From positions 62,001 to 126,000 of the forward strand of contig NZ_JAKLTR010000015.1 in the NCBI RefSeq assembly GCF_022012415.1: DNA of 64,000 nucleotides. The letters run 5' to 3'. The position numbers and the translations under genes are program-made. The notes under the pieces were generated by a model. It ran no database searches. It saw nothing but the letters and a program-made list of their open reading frames with translations, and had not been told where the DNA came from. Shown one piece after another: positions 1 to 9,248 of the stretch. This DNA is from Terrimonas ginsenosidimutans. GTDB taxonomy: Bacteria; Bacteroidota; Bacteroidia; Chitinophagales; Chitinophagaceae. How positions within the stretch are numbered: position 1 is the stretch's first letter; every line of letters starts with the position of its first letter.

Positions 1-440
1 ATCGCCGTTACCTCCGCAATAGCAGACTCTCTTACCGGGCCAGCCGGTGAAGCGGCAAATAGGTTAAGAAGTGTATTACACCTCGTGATCGCACCAAATC
101 CCCATTTCCAGTTGCCCACCACATTCGGATGGTCTGCGTTCCAGGAATGTAAGTGTAAAAAACGGTATTGACCGCCATCATCATAGTTACCGCCTCTTGC
201 CGGAATGATCGCTTCGTCGGTTGACAACTCCTGCATTCTCCAGTAATCCACTGCGTAACTGAATCCGGTATTGTTATAAGAAAGATCGGTATACATCGGC
301 CCCATCACCGCTGCATAAGATGCCGCGTTGGTTGGAAAGTTCTCATTGGTATACTGTGACTCCACCGGCACATCGAGCTTTGTGCAACTGGCGAACAGCA
401 GCATTGCAGCGATGATATAAAAGAAAAATATTCGTTTCAT
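1..440 (-). CDS. SusD/RagB-family outer-membrane lipoprotein, N-terminal part
   Basis: The gene runs off the left edge; only about 146 N-terminal residues are visible. It starts at an ATG (438-440), has a signal peptide ending in the lipobox LLFASC, and continues with residues typical of SusD N-termini (a YWRMQELSTDEAIIPARGG stretch and a later WKWGF...CNTLL helix). SusD proteins are surface lipoproteins that cap the SusC pore and bind glycans or other nutrients. It follows susC by 19 bases on the same strand, the standard SusC-SusD order. Its substrate cannot be told because the rest of the locus is outside the window. Confidence 0.88.
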   Translation of the reverse strand, partial: MKRIFFFYIIAAMLLFASCTKLDVPVESQYTNENFPTNAASYAAVMGPMYTDLSYNNTGFSYAVDYWRMQELSTDEAIIPARGGNYDDGGQYRFLHLHSWNADHPNVVGNWKWGFGAITRCNTLLNLFAASPAGPVRESAIAEVTA

Positions 441-459
441 TGATTTCGTTTTAATGCAT

Positions 460-3435
460 TTAGAAAATAACATTCACACCAAAAATGAATGACCGTGTTT
501 TAGGATAGAAATTGTTATTATCAATTCCAGGTTCAATACCACCCATATTAATCTCAGGATCTATACCGCGGTATTTCGTAATAACGAATGCGTTGTTCAC
601 ACTTGCATACAGCCGCAACTTGCGGATATACTGACTCTTCACAGGAAGAGAATAACCCAGCGTTGCGTTATCCAGTCTTAAATAAGAACCGCTCTCAATA
701 TACCTGTCTGACAAAAGATTGGTAAACAGATCCGCCACCTGATCTCCCTCGTCAATGGTGTATTGAGGAACATTTGATGGTGGATTACTGGTTACCGCCG
801 GGCTGTTCAGTGAGGCAAGGGTAGAGTTCAGGATCTTATTGCCAGACACGCCGCGCACAAAGATGTTCAGATCAAGATTCCTGTAAGTAAAGCTGTTGTT
901 CCAGCCATAGATGAACTTAGGCTGCGCATTGCCAAGGATCATATGATCCGCAATAGTTGGCTGAGCAGCTTTTACGCTTCCATCTGCAAACAGGAAGGTT
1001 GAAAGACCTGCCTGGTTTTTTCCCGCATAATGCCATGTATTGAACGTACCGATAGGATATCCTTCACGCAATACCTGCTTTGGAATACCTGACTGCCCTT
1101 TTCCGCCTACATATGCCGTAAGGAATTCTGTAACCGCCAGAACATCATTTGACAGGGATACTACTTTATTCTTATTCGTAGAAATGTTGAAAGAAGATTT
1201 CCAGGTAAAACTCTTCGACTGAACAGGTGTTGCGTTCACTGCAAACTCAAATCCGGTATTACGGATCTTACCAACATTGGCGATCAGGCTTTCGTTCACA
1301 TACTGCGTGTTACTTACGGTGTAAGTAGCGATCAGGTCAGACGTTTCTTTAATGTAGTAATCCATCGTTGCCGTCAGACGTCCTTTCAGGAAAGAGGCAT
1401 CGATCCCTATGTTGCTTGTAGCGGTCTTCTCCCATTTCAGGTTCGGGTTGCTGTTTTGCACAATACCGAATGCATTCGCCATGGCGCCGTTCAGGTAGAA
1501 GGTTCCGGTACGATCATAACGATAAACAGCGATCAGCGAAGGAAACCCTAAAGAATTCCCAGTAGCCCCATACCCTGCTCTGAGCTTCAGATCATCGATG
1601 AACGTAACATTGTCCATGAAACGCTCTTTGCTGATCCTCCAGCCTGCGGAGAATGCAGGGAAGTATCCCCAACGATTGTTCATACCAAATGCAGATGATC
1701 CATCTCTGCGCAATGATGCCTGGAACAGAAAGCGGTCATCAAACTGATAATTTACCCTTCCATAAAAAGAGATCAGTCGCAAGGTGCTGATCCCCGTATT
1801 GTCAAACAACACTGTTCCGTTCGGAGGATTACTGAAATAAAGGTTGTTATAAGTCAGGTCGTCTGTGGTAAAGTTTTGTGTACGGACACCAAATCCATCT
1901 CCGCGACGGTCTTCCTGCCATGAATAACCTGCGAGCGCCTGTACATAATGGCGACCGAATCCTTTATCAAAATTGAAGTAAGACTCCAGCACCTTTTTAT
2001 TATTCTCATAAGTACTTCTTCTCGCCATACCGTTTGCACCGGGCGCCAGCATCGAAATGCTGTTGAAGTAAAGATTGCGGTCTTCCTGGTGGTTCTGCGC
2101 GGCAAGGCTGAGCGTATATTTCAGGAAAGGAAGGAGCTTCAGCTCAGCAAACCCGTTGATCAGGGTCTTCCGGTCCTTTGTTCTGTCGATATTATTATCA
2201 ATATAAGCAACCGGGTTATACCAGCTGATCGCTACATCTTCGTTATACTTTCCAGCTGCGTTCTTCACTCCCACTGTGGGAACATAGTTGATCATTGATC
2301 CGAATACCTGCGAAGGGATATTGTCTTTGTTATCTGTATTATTCAGAAAGCTTAGTCCCAGTTTCAGGCGGTCATTCAATGCTCTTGTTTCCACGCTCAG
2401 GCGGGCAGTGATCTTCTCAAGGGCTGATCCTTTCATCACCCCCTGGTTTTCCAGGTAGTTGATGCTGGCTGCAAAGTTGCTGGTAGCAGAACCTCCTGAG
2501 AAAGAGATATTGTGATTATGGGAAAATCCATCCCGCTGCACCTCATCCTGCCAGTCTGTATTTGATCCATCATCATACTGTGGAAGAAGTGAACGGTTGA
2601 TCGATGTCATATAATTGCGGAACTCCTGCCCGGTCAGCATGTCAATCCTGTTAGACACGCGTTCTGATGCGATATAACCGTTATAAGCTACGCGGACCTG
2701 TCCGGCTTTCGCTTTCTTGGTCGTGATCATGATAATACCATTCGCCGCCCGTGCTCCATATATCGCCGTAGCGGATGCATCTTTCAGGATGTCTATGGAA
2801 GCGATATCATCGGGAGAAACCAGGTCAGGTGATGCATCCGGCACTCCATCTATCACATAGAAAGGTTCCTGCGCACCATCATCCGTTCTCAGGGTCGATG
2901 GGCCGCGTAATAACACCGCAGGCCGTGCATTGGGATTGCCGCTCCTGGTAATATTCAGACCGGCTACCTTGCCCTGCAGCATCTGTGCGGGAGAGGAAAG
3001 AACACCCACGTTCATTTCTTCCGCCGGCACTGAAGTAACCGATGCTATAAGATTTCTTTTAGATGAACGTCCGTATCCGGTAACCACCACATCTTCGAGA
3101 CTGGTTGCTTTCAGTTTCATCGTTAAAGTGATGGTAAGTACCCCTGAGGAAGGAATGGTATTGCCTTCAAGCGTATCTGTTTCATACCCGATCATGCTGA
3201 CAATAATATTGTAGGGACCGTTATCGGGAAGTTTCGCAACGTTGAAAGAGCCGTCTTTAGTGGAGCTGGCCGATACGGCGTAATGCGTTACCGGGTTTTC
3301 TACTCTTACGGTGGCATTGGCCAACCGCTCACCGTTTTCGTTGTTGACCGAGCCGGTGATCGACTTGTTGTTCTGCGCCATCAGCTGCCAGGAGGTAAGT
3401 AGCAAAAGACCTACTCCTGCCAATAATTTTCGCAT
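460..3435 (-). CDS. SusC/RagA-family TonB-linked outer-membrane transporter
   Basis: A 991-residue protein with a signal peptide ending near MAQ (residues 19-21), a CarboxypepD_reg-like domain (about 25-110), the SusC/RagA signature DVVVTGYG at 115-122, a plug domain ending in AIYGARAANGIIMITTKK, and a beta-barrel finishing in an aromatic terminus (FIFGVNVIF). Length is normal for the family. It is expected to import an oligosaccharide or similar ligand across the outer membrane using TonB energy, together with the SusD encoded just downstream. No sigma/anti-sigma or SusR-type regulator is visible beside it, so the substrate is unknown. Confidence 0.95.
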   Translation of the reverse strand: MRKLLAGVGLLLLTSWQLMAQNNKSITGSVNNENGERLANATVRVENPVTHYAVSASSTKDGSFNVAKLPDNGPYNIIVSMIGYETDTLEGNTIPSSGVLTITLTMKLKATSLEDVVVTGYGRSSKRNLIASVTSVPAEEMNVGVLSSPAQMLQGKVAGLNITRSGNPNARPAVLLRGPSTLRTDDGAQEPFYVIDGVPDASPDLVSPDDIASIDILKDASATAIYGARAANGIIMITTKKAKAGQVRVAYNGYIASERVSNRIDMLTGQEFRNYMTSINRSLLPQYDDGSNTDWQDEVQRDGFSHNHNISFSGGSATSNFAASINYLENQGVMKGSALEKITARLSVETRALNDRLKLGLSFLNNTDNKDNIPSQVFGSMINYVPTVGVKNAAGKYNEDVAISWYNPVAYIDNNIDRTKDRKTLINGFAELKLLPFLKYTLSLAAQNHQEDRNLYFNSISMLAPGANGMARRSTYENNKKVLESYFNFDKGFGRHYVQALAGYSWQEDRRGDGFGVRTQNFTTDDLTYNNLYFSNPPNGTVLFDNTGISTLRLISFYGRVNYQFDDRFLFQASLRRDGSSAFGMNNRWGYFPAFSAGWRISKERFMDNVTFIDDLKLRAGYGATGNSLGFPSLIAVYRYDRTGTFYLNGAMANAFGIVQNSNPNLKWEKTATSNIGIDASFLKGRLTATMDYYIKETSDLIATYTVSNTQYVNESLIANVGKIRNTGFEFAVNATPVQSKSFTWKSSFNISTNKNKVVSLSNDVLAVTEFLTAYVGGKGQSGIPKQVLREGYPIGTFNTWHYAGKNQAGLSTFLFADGSVKAAQPTIADHMILGNAQPKFIYGWNNSFTYRNLDLNIFVRGVSGNKILNSTLASLNSPAVTSNPPSNVPQYTIDEGDQVADLFTNLLSDRYIESGSYLRLDNATLGYSLPVKSQYIRKLRLYASVNNAFVITKYRGIDPEINMGGIEPGIDNNNFYPKTRSFIFGVNVIF

Positions 3436-3719
3436 AAGTAATTAGTTTGGTTTAAAAATGAAAACACCGGACGTATCGTTCGGGTCACGATCGTCCATTG
3501 AAAGTCTATAAATCAACTACAAACATATCAGAAAGCTGCACGGACAAAGACAGCCTCACATTACGGTATTATTACCTTAATGTTACTCTTCATTAAATTT
3601 TGGGAGATCCATTAAAAGTTAAGAATTTCTCAGGAATTTTCTTTATCCGGCCGGGCAGTTAGCCGAAAAATCAGGTAAAAGTCTTTGCTCATGGCCTGAT
3701 AAGAATTCTTTTAGGATGT
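3436..3719. other. susC upstream region, no gene
   Basis: No convincing reading frame is present. The region must hold the susC promoter; a TGTCTTTG on the minus strand (3544-3551) resembles the -7 element TAnnTTTG but does not match fully. It ends at the heptamer repeats. Confidence 0.4.
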
Positions 3720-3764
3720 CCGTTGTCCATCCACCGTTCACCGTTGTCCGTTGTCCGTTGAACG
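3720..3764. repeat. heptamer repeat array, left arm
   Basis: About six consecutive units of the form CCGTTNN (CCGTTGT, CCGTTCA, CCGTTGA). It is the approximate reverse complement of the CGGNNAA array at 3845-3928, so the two form an inverted repeat around a terminator. Confidence 0.85.
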
Positions 3765-3787
3765 GATCCCGATGAAATGAAAAGACA

Positions 3788-3818
3788 AAATAAAAAAGCC
3801 TTCCGTCAGCGGAAGGCT
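3788..3818 (-). terminator. rho-independent terminator of the nitrilase-family gene
   Basis: The stem AGCCTTCCG / CGGAAGGCT with loop TCAG (3797-3818) is followed on the minus strand by six U residues (3797-3792). It lies between the two heptamer arms, downstream of the gene ending at 3925. Confidence 0.8.
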
Positions 3819-3844
3819 CCATATCAAAAACGATTTCAAAAAAT

Positions 3845-3928
3845 CGGACAACGGACAACGGTCAACGGTCAACGCTGAACGGACAACGGACAACGGTGAA
3901 CGGTCAACGGTCAACGGTCAACGGTCAA
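3845..3928. repeat. perfect-register array of 12 heptamers, right arm
   Basis: Exactly twelve 7-base units of the form CGG(A/T)(C/G)AA, with one CGCTGAA variant, run without a break. The last unit contains the TGA stop (3925-3927, minus strand) of the neighbouring amidohydrolase gene. Confidence 0.93.
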
Positions 3929-4872
3929 CACTTCAGCCAGCTGACTGACTGAAAAGACTGGTGATCTTGTCCCAGTATTTCTTTGTACAACGCCGGTCTT
4001 CGCGCTTTGATATAGCGGCTACCACCGGCCAGTTGAAGTTTTTCTTTTGTCAGGCAGGCTGTAACCAACGATTCATCCAGTTCTGTACATTCTGCCACCA
4101 CGTCTCCAAACGGATCGATGATCATCGACCGCCCGTTCTTCAGCTGATCATCATCCATACCGATCGGATTGGAGAAGATACAATACACCGCGTTATCATA
4201 AGCCCTGGCGGGCAACCACTTCATCAGCCAGTCACGCCCCTTCATTCCTTCAAATTCCAACCGAAGCGATGTGGGATCAGTGTGCCGCTTTTCCCACAAT
4301 GCCGGATCAACAAAGCCCGCTCCCGGCCTCGTTGATGGCGTACACATCGTTACATGCGGCATAAAAATGATCTCCGCCCCCAATAGCTTTGTAGCCCGGA
4401 CATTCTCCATTATATTATTGTCATAACAAATAAGGATCCCGCATTTCCAGCCATACAGATCAAAAACACAATAGGAAGAGCCCGGCTTCAGATGCGGATT
4501 GATAAAAGGATGAAGCTTCCTGAACTTCGCAATAAGTCCGTTCTTATCAACGCAGATATATGCTTTGTAAAGATCTCCGTCACCCTCTCTCTCAAACAGG
4601 CCCGCACAGATCGCGATATCATACACAGACGCGATCCTGATCAGCTCCCGCACACTCTGCCCATCCGGGATCTCTTCGGCCAGGTCAGTTAATTCCTCTT
4701 TCGAAAGTTTACGCGCAAACGTATAGCCTGTTACGGAGCATTCATGAAAGGCGACTACCCTCGCTCCTGCGGCTTTAGCTCTGCCGGCGAACTCCTCTAT
4801 TTTTGCAAGATTGTATGCCTTGTCCCCACTCCTGTTTTCGAATTGCACTGTGGCTACTGTAATAAGACTCAT
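3925..4872 (-). CDS. carbon-nitrogen hydrolase (nitrilase superfamily)
   Basis: A 315-residue protein with the full Glu-Lys-Cys catalytic set: E44 in FHECSVTGYT, K119 in FRKLHPF, and C149 in ILICYDNN. Members hydrolyse amides or nitriles through a cysteine thioester; an amidase or N-carbamoyl hydrolase is more likely than a true nitrilase, but the substrate cannot be read from sequence. No signal peptide, so cytoplasmic. The stop codon and part of the last Cys codon lie in the heptamer repeat, so the original C-terminus may have been altered. An AraC regulator is encoded 63 bases upstream on the same strand. Confidence 0.9.
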   Translation of the reverse strand: MSLITVATVQFENRSGDKAYNLAKIEEFAGRAKAAGARVVAFHECSVTGYTFARKLSKEELTDLAEEIPDGQSVRELIRIASVYDIAICAGLFEREGDGDLYKAYICVDKNGLIAKFRKLHPFINPHLKPGSSYCVFDLYGWKCGILICYDNNIMENVRATKLLGAEIIFMPHVTMCTPSTRPGAGFVDPALWEKRHTDPTSLRLEFEGMKGRDWLMKWLPARAYDNAVYCIFSNPIGMDDDQLKNGRSMIIDPFGDVVAECTELDESLVTACLTKEKLQLAGGSRYIKARRPALYKEILGQDHQSFQSVSWLKC

Positions 4873-4935
4873 GTTTTTTCCACAAAGCTAAAGTCAGTAA
4901 CAGGTGGAAAATTGTAAGAACGCGACAGTTCCATT

Positions 4936-5733
4936 CTAAATACTGAAAAAGTTCACTGCAAGATGTTCGCGGTCGCGGAAATAATCAGTCGGGGTAATAC
5001 CGGTAATTGCTTTGAATTCATGATTCAAATGTGCCTGGTCAAAATAACCGCTTGACAAAGCTCCTGCTGTAAATTTTGCCGCAGACATTTCTTTGCGGCT
5101 TTCATGAATAAAATTATGTATACGGTTGAGGGTACAAAGTTTCTTGGGGGATAGCCCGACATATTCGCGAAACAGGCGTTCAAGATTCCGTTGGTGGCAG
5201 CCCGTCAGCAGCGATAATTCATTTACCCCAATATCACCTTTCCGTTGCCTGATCAACTGCAAAGCGGCATTCACCAGGCTCAGTTTTTCCGGGGTCTTTA
5301 CAAAAACTTTGTTCAAAATAAATGCCTCGATCAACTCCAGGTTTTCCGTAAGGGTATTTTCCTGTAAAAAACGGCAACTGGTCCTCAGGTCTTTTTCAAG
5401 GATCAGATCAGTGCCTGTGATCTGATCGGTCATCATAAAAGCCGGAGTTCTTAGCAAGGACATCATTGCCGCCGGGTAGAACAGGACGATCATCAGCTTT
5501 GTACCCGGTCCGGCATATACATCCAGGTATTTTGTAAGTTGGCCGTATACAAAACATTCGGGATAGCCTGTACCGGAAGAAGAGGAAGCCATTAATCGTC
5601 CGCTTAATGTAAAGACCATACCCGGATGTCCATCGGGAAAAAGCCGGAAACATTTCACCTCCTTGCTTTTGTTTTCCAAAAAAAGGAAATGCCTGATGAT
5701 GTTGGTCAGTGCAGGTGAAGGCGGTAGTTGCAC
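4936..5733 (-). CDS. AraC-family transcriptional regulator
   Basis: A 265-residue protein with an N-terminal sensing domain of the DUF6597 type seen in many Bacteroidota AraC proteins (residues about 1-130) and a C-terminal two-helix-turn-helix domain (about 155-258), including the family ending ITPTDYFRD. It probably controls nearby genes; the amidohydrolase immediately downstream is the natural candidate target or operon partner, which is inference from position. Confidence 0.9.
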   Translation of the reverse strand: MQLPPSPALTNIIRHFLFLENKSKEVKCFRLFPDGHPGMVFTLSGRLMASSSSGTGYPECFVYGQLTKYLDVYAGPGTKLMIVLFYPAAMMSLLRTPAFMMTDQITGTDLILEKDLRTSCRFLQENTLTENLELIEAFILNKVFVKTPEKLSLVNAALQLIRQRKGDIGVNELSLLTGCHQRNLERLFREYVGLSPKKLCTLNRIHNFIHESRKEMSAAKFTAGALSSGYFDQAHLNHEFKAITGITPTDYFRDREHLAVNFFSI

Positions 5734-6108
5734 AACTTCAATTTTGATGATGAGTAAATCAATCGGACCTTATCGGGCTATCCCTTAGCGTGACAAAATA
5801 CGCAAAGCGATCATGCAAAGAAAATAAACCGGTTGAACTGCCAGATAGCTCCTGTACATCGTATAAAACCTGCGATGATCTGTATTACCAGTTGAAAGCG
5901 GTGATCCGTCAGCAATCAGATCTACCGGTCAGTTGAAATAAGTTCAATCCAATTGCGGCACCTGGTCAACGGTCCCCTGTATGCTGCCAATGACTAAATA
6001 ACCATTGCCTGAATGGTCTGCTGCGCGCAACTTTGCTCCCGGTTCTAATTATTCAAAGGCTGCGGCACCTTGTGCACGTAGTCTTGCTTCACCCGCAATA
6101 TAATTCTC
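5734..6108. other. intergenic region between divergent genes
   Basis: About 375 bases with no supported gene. CAACTTTG (6029-6036) is a near match to the -7 element for the plus-strand lipoprotein gene. Nothing else recognised. Confidence 0.4.
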
Positions 6109-6486
6109 ATGTTGATCAGGATTATTGTATGCTGCATGATCTTTTGTTCCTGCAGCTCTTCCAAACAGGTAGAGACAAAGCTCTACTTCGGTCAGTTTAA
6201 GCTGGACGGAGGCACCGTCTCCGAAAAGGAATGGAACGAATTTATAGCAAATTATGTAAGCAAAGTATTTCCCGGAGGAAGTACGGTTGAGAATGCTTCC
6301 GGGAACTGGTATGATACAGCCATGCACAAACTGGTAGTAGAGCCGTCAAAGGTTATTACAACGGTTAATATGCCTTCAGCCAGACTGGATCAACAGATAG
6401 ACAGCCTGGGGTACTGGTATAAAAAACTCTTCCAGCAGCAATCAGTGTTGCGGGTGGATAGAAAGGTGAATGCGAAACTGTTCTGA
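6109..6486 (+). CDS. DUF3574-family small lipoprotein
   Basis: A 125-residue protein with a signal peptide and a Cys-rich lipobox region (MIFCSCSSS). The mature part matches the DUF3574 pattern as I know it: TKLYFGQFKLDGGTVSEKEW, a PGGSTVENASGNWYD segment, EPSKVI, and the C-terminal QQSVLRVDRKV. The function of DUF3574 is unknown; it is a periplasmic or outer-membrane-anchored protein. It stands alone, convergent with the exporter gene at 6589, with a degenerate heptamer array between the two stop codons. Confidence 0.85.
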   Translation: MLIRIIVCCMIFCSCSSSKQVETKLYFGQFKLDGGTVSEKEWNEFIANYVSKVFPGGSTVENASGNWYDTAMHKLVVEPSKVITTVNMPSARLDQQIDSLGYWYKKLFQQQSVLRVDRKVNAKLF

Positions 6487-6526
6487 CCACGGGTATTAAA
6501 TGCCGGTAAGTTCTGTAGCAGATTGA

Positions 6527-6579
6527 TGGCCGATGACCGATGGCCGATAGATGATGGATCACGGATGATGGACGATGGC
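6527..6579. repeat. degenerate heptamer array between convergent genes
   Basis: Seven 7-base units in register (TGGCCGA, TGACCGA, TGGCCGA, TAGATGA, TGGATCA, CGGATGA, TGGACGA) and a partial eighth. TGACCG links it to the CGGTCA-type arrays elsewhere in the window. Confidence 0.75.
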
Positions 6580-6588
6580 CTTCTATCA

Positions 6589-7818
6589 TCAATGACCTGC
6601 CACCACTGAATCTCCTGTTACGCCGGTGAACTTCCCTCTGTTGATACGTGTGCTGATCAAAAATACCAGGTATGCGATAACAGCGGTGATGCACATCACG
6701 GCGGCCAATGGTACTGCTGACAGACTGTCAAACAAGCTTACGCTGGTTGAGATCAATGCGCCAATACCCAACTGCAAGGCGCCGAACAATGACGATGCAG
6801 TACCTGCATTTTTAGAGAATGGAGCCAGTGTTAAAGCAGCTGCGTTAGGGTTCGTCATACCTAAGCAGGAAAGAAACAAAAAGATCATTACGATCGTTCC
6901 CCAAAAACCCAGCACACCCAATACAGAACCGGTCAGGAACAGTATACCCACAATTGCCTGTGCAGGCAATGATACTTTCACGATCTGCTCGCTGGTAAAA
7001 CGTCGCAGCAACAATGTGTTCACCTGGCTGGAACCTATAAAACCAACAGATAGTCCTGCGAAGATCCAGCCATATACTTTATCGTTCACACCAAACACTT
7101 CCATGAATACCAATGGAGAGCCCGCCACATAGGCGAACAATCCAGAGAAGGCAAATGCACCTGTTAAAGTGTAAGTATAAAACTGCGGAACTTTCAACAC
7201 GTTCATAAATCCGGTTATGATCGGCTTGGGCTTCAATGATAAATTCGGATCAGGCTTATAACTATTAGGCAGTACGAAAACAACGCCCAGCATAATCACC
7301 ACCGCCATGCACGCAAGTATTACAAACACCCATTGCCAACCCGGACCGGCGGTTACATAGCCTCCAATGGCTGGCGCCACCATTGGCGACGCACCCACCA
7401 CCAGCATCAGGAGGGCAAACACTTTTGCATTGTCCTTCACCGGGAACAGATCCCGTACCATCGCCATGGAAGCAACCGCAGCGGCGCAGCTCCCGAGCGC
7501 CTGGATGATCCTTAAAATGATCAGCGCATTCAACGAAGTGGCCATCGCGCAGCCGATAGAAGCAATAATATAAAAACTAAGGCCGAACAACAGGGGTTTG
7601 CGGCGACCGAATTTGTCGAGCAATGGGCCGTATAAAAGCTGGCCGGCTGCCAGACCGATGAAAAAACTTGACAGAGATAAGGCCACCCCGGCTACGTCCG
7701 TATCAAGATCTTTTGCGATCGCGGGAAAACCGGGAAGATACATGTCGATAGAAAATGGCCCCAGAGCAGTAAGAGTTCCTAATACCAGGATCAGCGAGAT
7801 ATAGCGTTTTCTTCCCAT
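6589..7818 (-). CDS. Bcr/CflA-family MFS drug exporter
   Basis: A 409-residue inner-membrane protein with about 12 hydrophobic segments. The N-terminal signature GPFSIDMYLPGFPAIAKDL marks the Bcr/CflA subfamily of proton-driven exporters, and LLDKFGRRKPL is the MFS loop 2-3 motif. Known members export bicyclomycin, chloramphenicol or small sulfur metabolites; the substrate here is not known. It is monocistronic by position and converges with the DUF3574 gene. The ATG at 7816-7818 is the only sensible start. Confidence 0.93.
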   Translation of the reverse strand: MGRKRYISLILVLGTLTALGPFSIDMYLPGFPAIAKDLDTDVAGVALSLSSFFIGLAAGQLLYGPLLDKFGRRKPLLFGLSFYIIASIGCAMATSLNALIILRIIQALGSCAAAVASMAMVRDLFPVKDNAKVFALLMLVVGASPMVAPAIGGYVTAGPGWQWVFVILACMAVVIMLGVVFVLPNSYKPDPNLSLKPKPIITGFMNVLKVPQFYTYTLTGAFAFSGLFAYVAGSPLVFMEVFGVNDKVYGWIFAGLSVGFIGSSQVNTLLLRRFTSEQIVKVSLPAQAIVGILFLTGSVLGVLGFWGTIVMIFLFLSCLGMTNPNAAALTLAPFSKNAGTASSLFGALQLGIGALISTSVSLFDSLSAVPLAAVMCITAVIAYLVFLISTRINRGKFTGVTGDSVVAGH

Positions 7819-7962
7819 GATAGAGTTGATGATTGTAGGTAGACGATAACAATGATGTGCGAGGTAAGTTTGAAAAGCTGGAAATTATATTACAATTGAG
7901 TCGTGCCGGGCTATTACCTGCCCGTCTTTTCTTTGCAAAGACCTGCTTGCGTAAGCGTTCAT

Positions 7963-9213
7963 TTACCAGATAAGCGGCTGCTTTTCTGTTTTCCAGAAAA
8001 TGATCCTGAATTCTTCGTAGTGATCTCCTGTGCCAATTACATGCTCGTCCCTTTTTCCAGCATCGAGCTTTAGCTTATGAATAATTCCAGCATAAGAAGC
8101 GACCCACAAAGTTTTCCCGTCTTCAGAAATTGACATCCCACTTATAGTCGAACCCAGAAAGTAACGCCAAAGATTCCTGCCATCTTTGCTAAATGCTTTT
8201 ACATAGCCTCCAGCATCCCCCAAAATATAATAATCAGTTGTTGCCACTGCCGCGTACACCCGGCATCCCTCATCGATCACTGTATATCTGTCATCTTCAG
8301 TATACGGTTCGATTTTTAAGCCATGAATGTCAGCAGTAGGCACACCAATTGTAATGCCGTTATAGAAATGACATGAATTTAGAATAACCTGCCCACTGTC
8401 CTTGGAAAACAGGGCATAATGCGGATAGGACGATTGAGGACCGATTTCAGCAATTTCAACCCCATCTGAATTTAAAATTCGGTGTTCGGAATTCTGGTCA
8501 CCTACAGCTATAAGGTTATTGTCAAAAGATAACGCCGCATGTTCCATATCAATATCCGACGTCCATTCCTCATCCTCCGGATCTGGAACCGGGTGAATCA
8601 TAGAGCTTCCCGCTAACCCGAGTAAATAAATCCCTTCCGAAGAAATAAGTAAAACGGAAAGTCCGTCATTGAAAGGTATCATTTGTTTAATGGACAACGA
8701 TTTATCTTCCGGTAGTTGAAATTCAGCTATTACCTCACCTCTCCACCCCTTATAAGTAGTAATCTTTTTAGCTTCAGCAACTGCGAATACTTCATTTTGA
8801 TGTGACTTGCCAATGGACTCAATGTGACCCGATAACTTTTCAACAGTTTTACCTGTTAAAACATACGCTTGCCTCTGTTCATAAGAGGTTCCTACAACAA
8901 AGGCAATTGAATCATCGCTGATAACACACAAACTTTCAATACTCTGGCCCTGTTCTTCGAGGATGCTGATAAATGGAGCATGTGCAGGCGAAAACATATC
9001 TCTGAATTCATCATTTTTCCCGGTTATGTTCGCTTCCCGCAAGAGTGAAAGTACCTGTGATGCAAGATGGTCTCTGTTATCAGACGGCTCTTTTCCTTTC
9101 CAGTTTTCCCAACCATGGGTTTCGCCGAATTCAACCATTTCGTTTATGTCATTGGCAAACGATTTTCCCAGATTATCCCATTCTTTTCTAAGCTGCTCAA
9201 AACTGACCGGCAT
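7963..9213 (-). CDS. beta-propeller-like protein of unknown function
   Basis: About 416 residues from the ATG at 9213; a longer reading from a TTG at 9252 runs into the stop of an upstream remnant and is less likely. The first 80 residues look helical. The rest alternates short beta strands with Gly/Asp turns, and segments such as ISEDGKTLWVASYAGIIHKL and FSKDGRNLWRYFLG read like propeller blades of the PQQ/WD type. There is no signal peptide, so it is probably cytoplasmic. I do not recognise the family. It lies beside a decayed gene and an SMI1/KNR4 protein, a setting often rich in immunity-type genes (inference). Confidence 0.7.
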   Translation of the reverse strand: MPVSFEQLRKEWDNLGKSFANDINEMVEFGETHGWENWKGKEPSDNRDHLASQVLSLLREANITGKNDEFRDMFSPAHAPFISILEEQGQSIESLCVISDDSIAFVVGTSYEQRQAYVLTGKTVEKLSGHIESIGKSHQNEVFAVAEAKKITTYKGWRGEVIAEFQLPEDKSLSIKQMIPFNDGLSVLLISSEGIYLLGLAGSSMIHPVPDPEDEEWTSDIDMEHAALSFDNNLIAVGDQNSEHRILNSDGVEIAEIGPQSSYPHYALFSKDSGQVILNSCHFYNGITIGVPTADIHGLKIEPYTEDDRYTVIDEGCRVYAAVATTDYYILGDAGGYVKAFSKDGRNLWRYFLGSTISGMSISEDGKTLWVASYAGIIHKLKLDAGKRDEHVIGTGDHYEEFRIIFWKTEKQPLIW

Positions 9214-9248
9214 TGTTCGATATTGAAATGATAAATTTAATTTTTGTC

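Noticed and set aside
3643-3858. 71-codon minus-strand frame
   Set aside because: It is created by the heptamer repeat and the terminator hairpin; no protein-like conservation.
3845-3928. CRISPR array
   Set aside because: Units are 7 bases, contiguous and without spacers.
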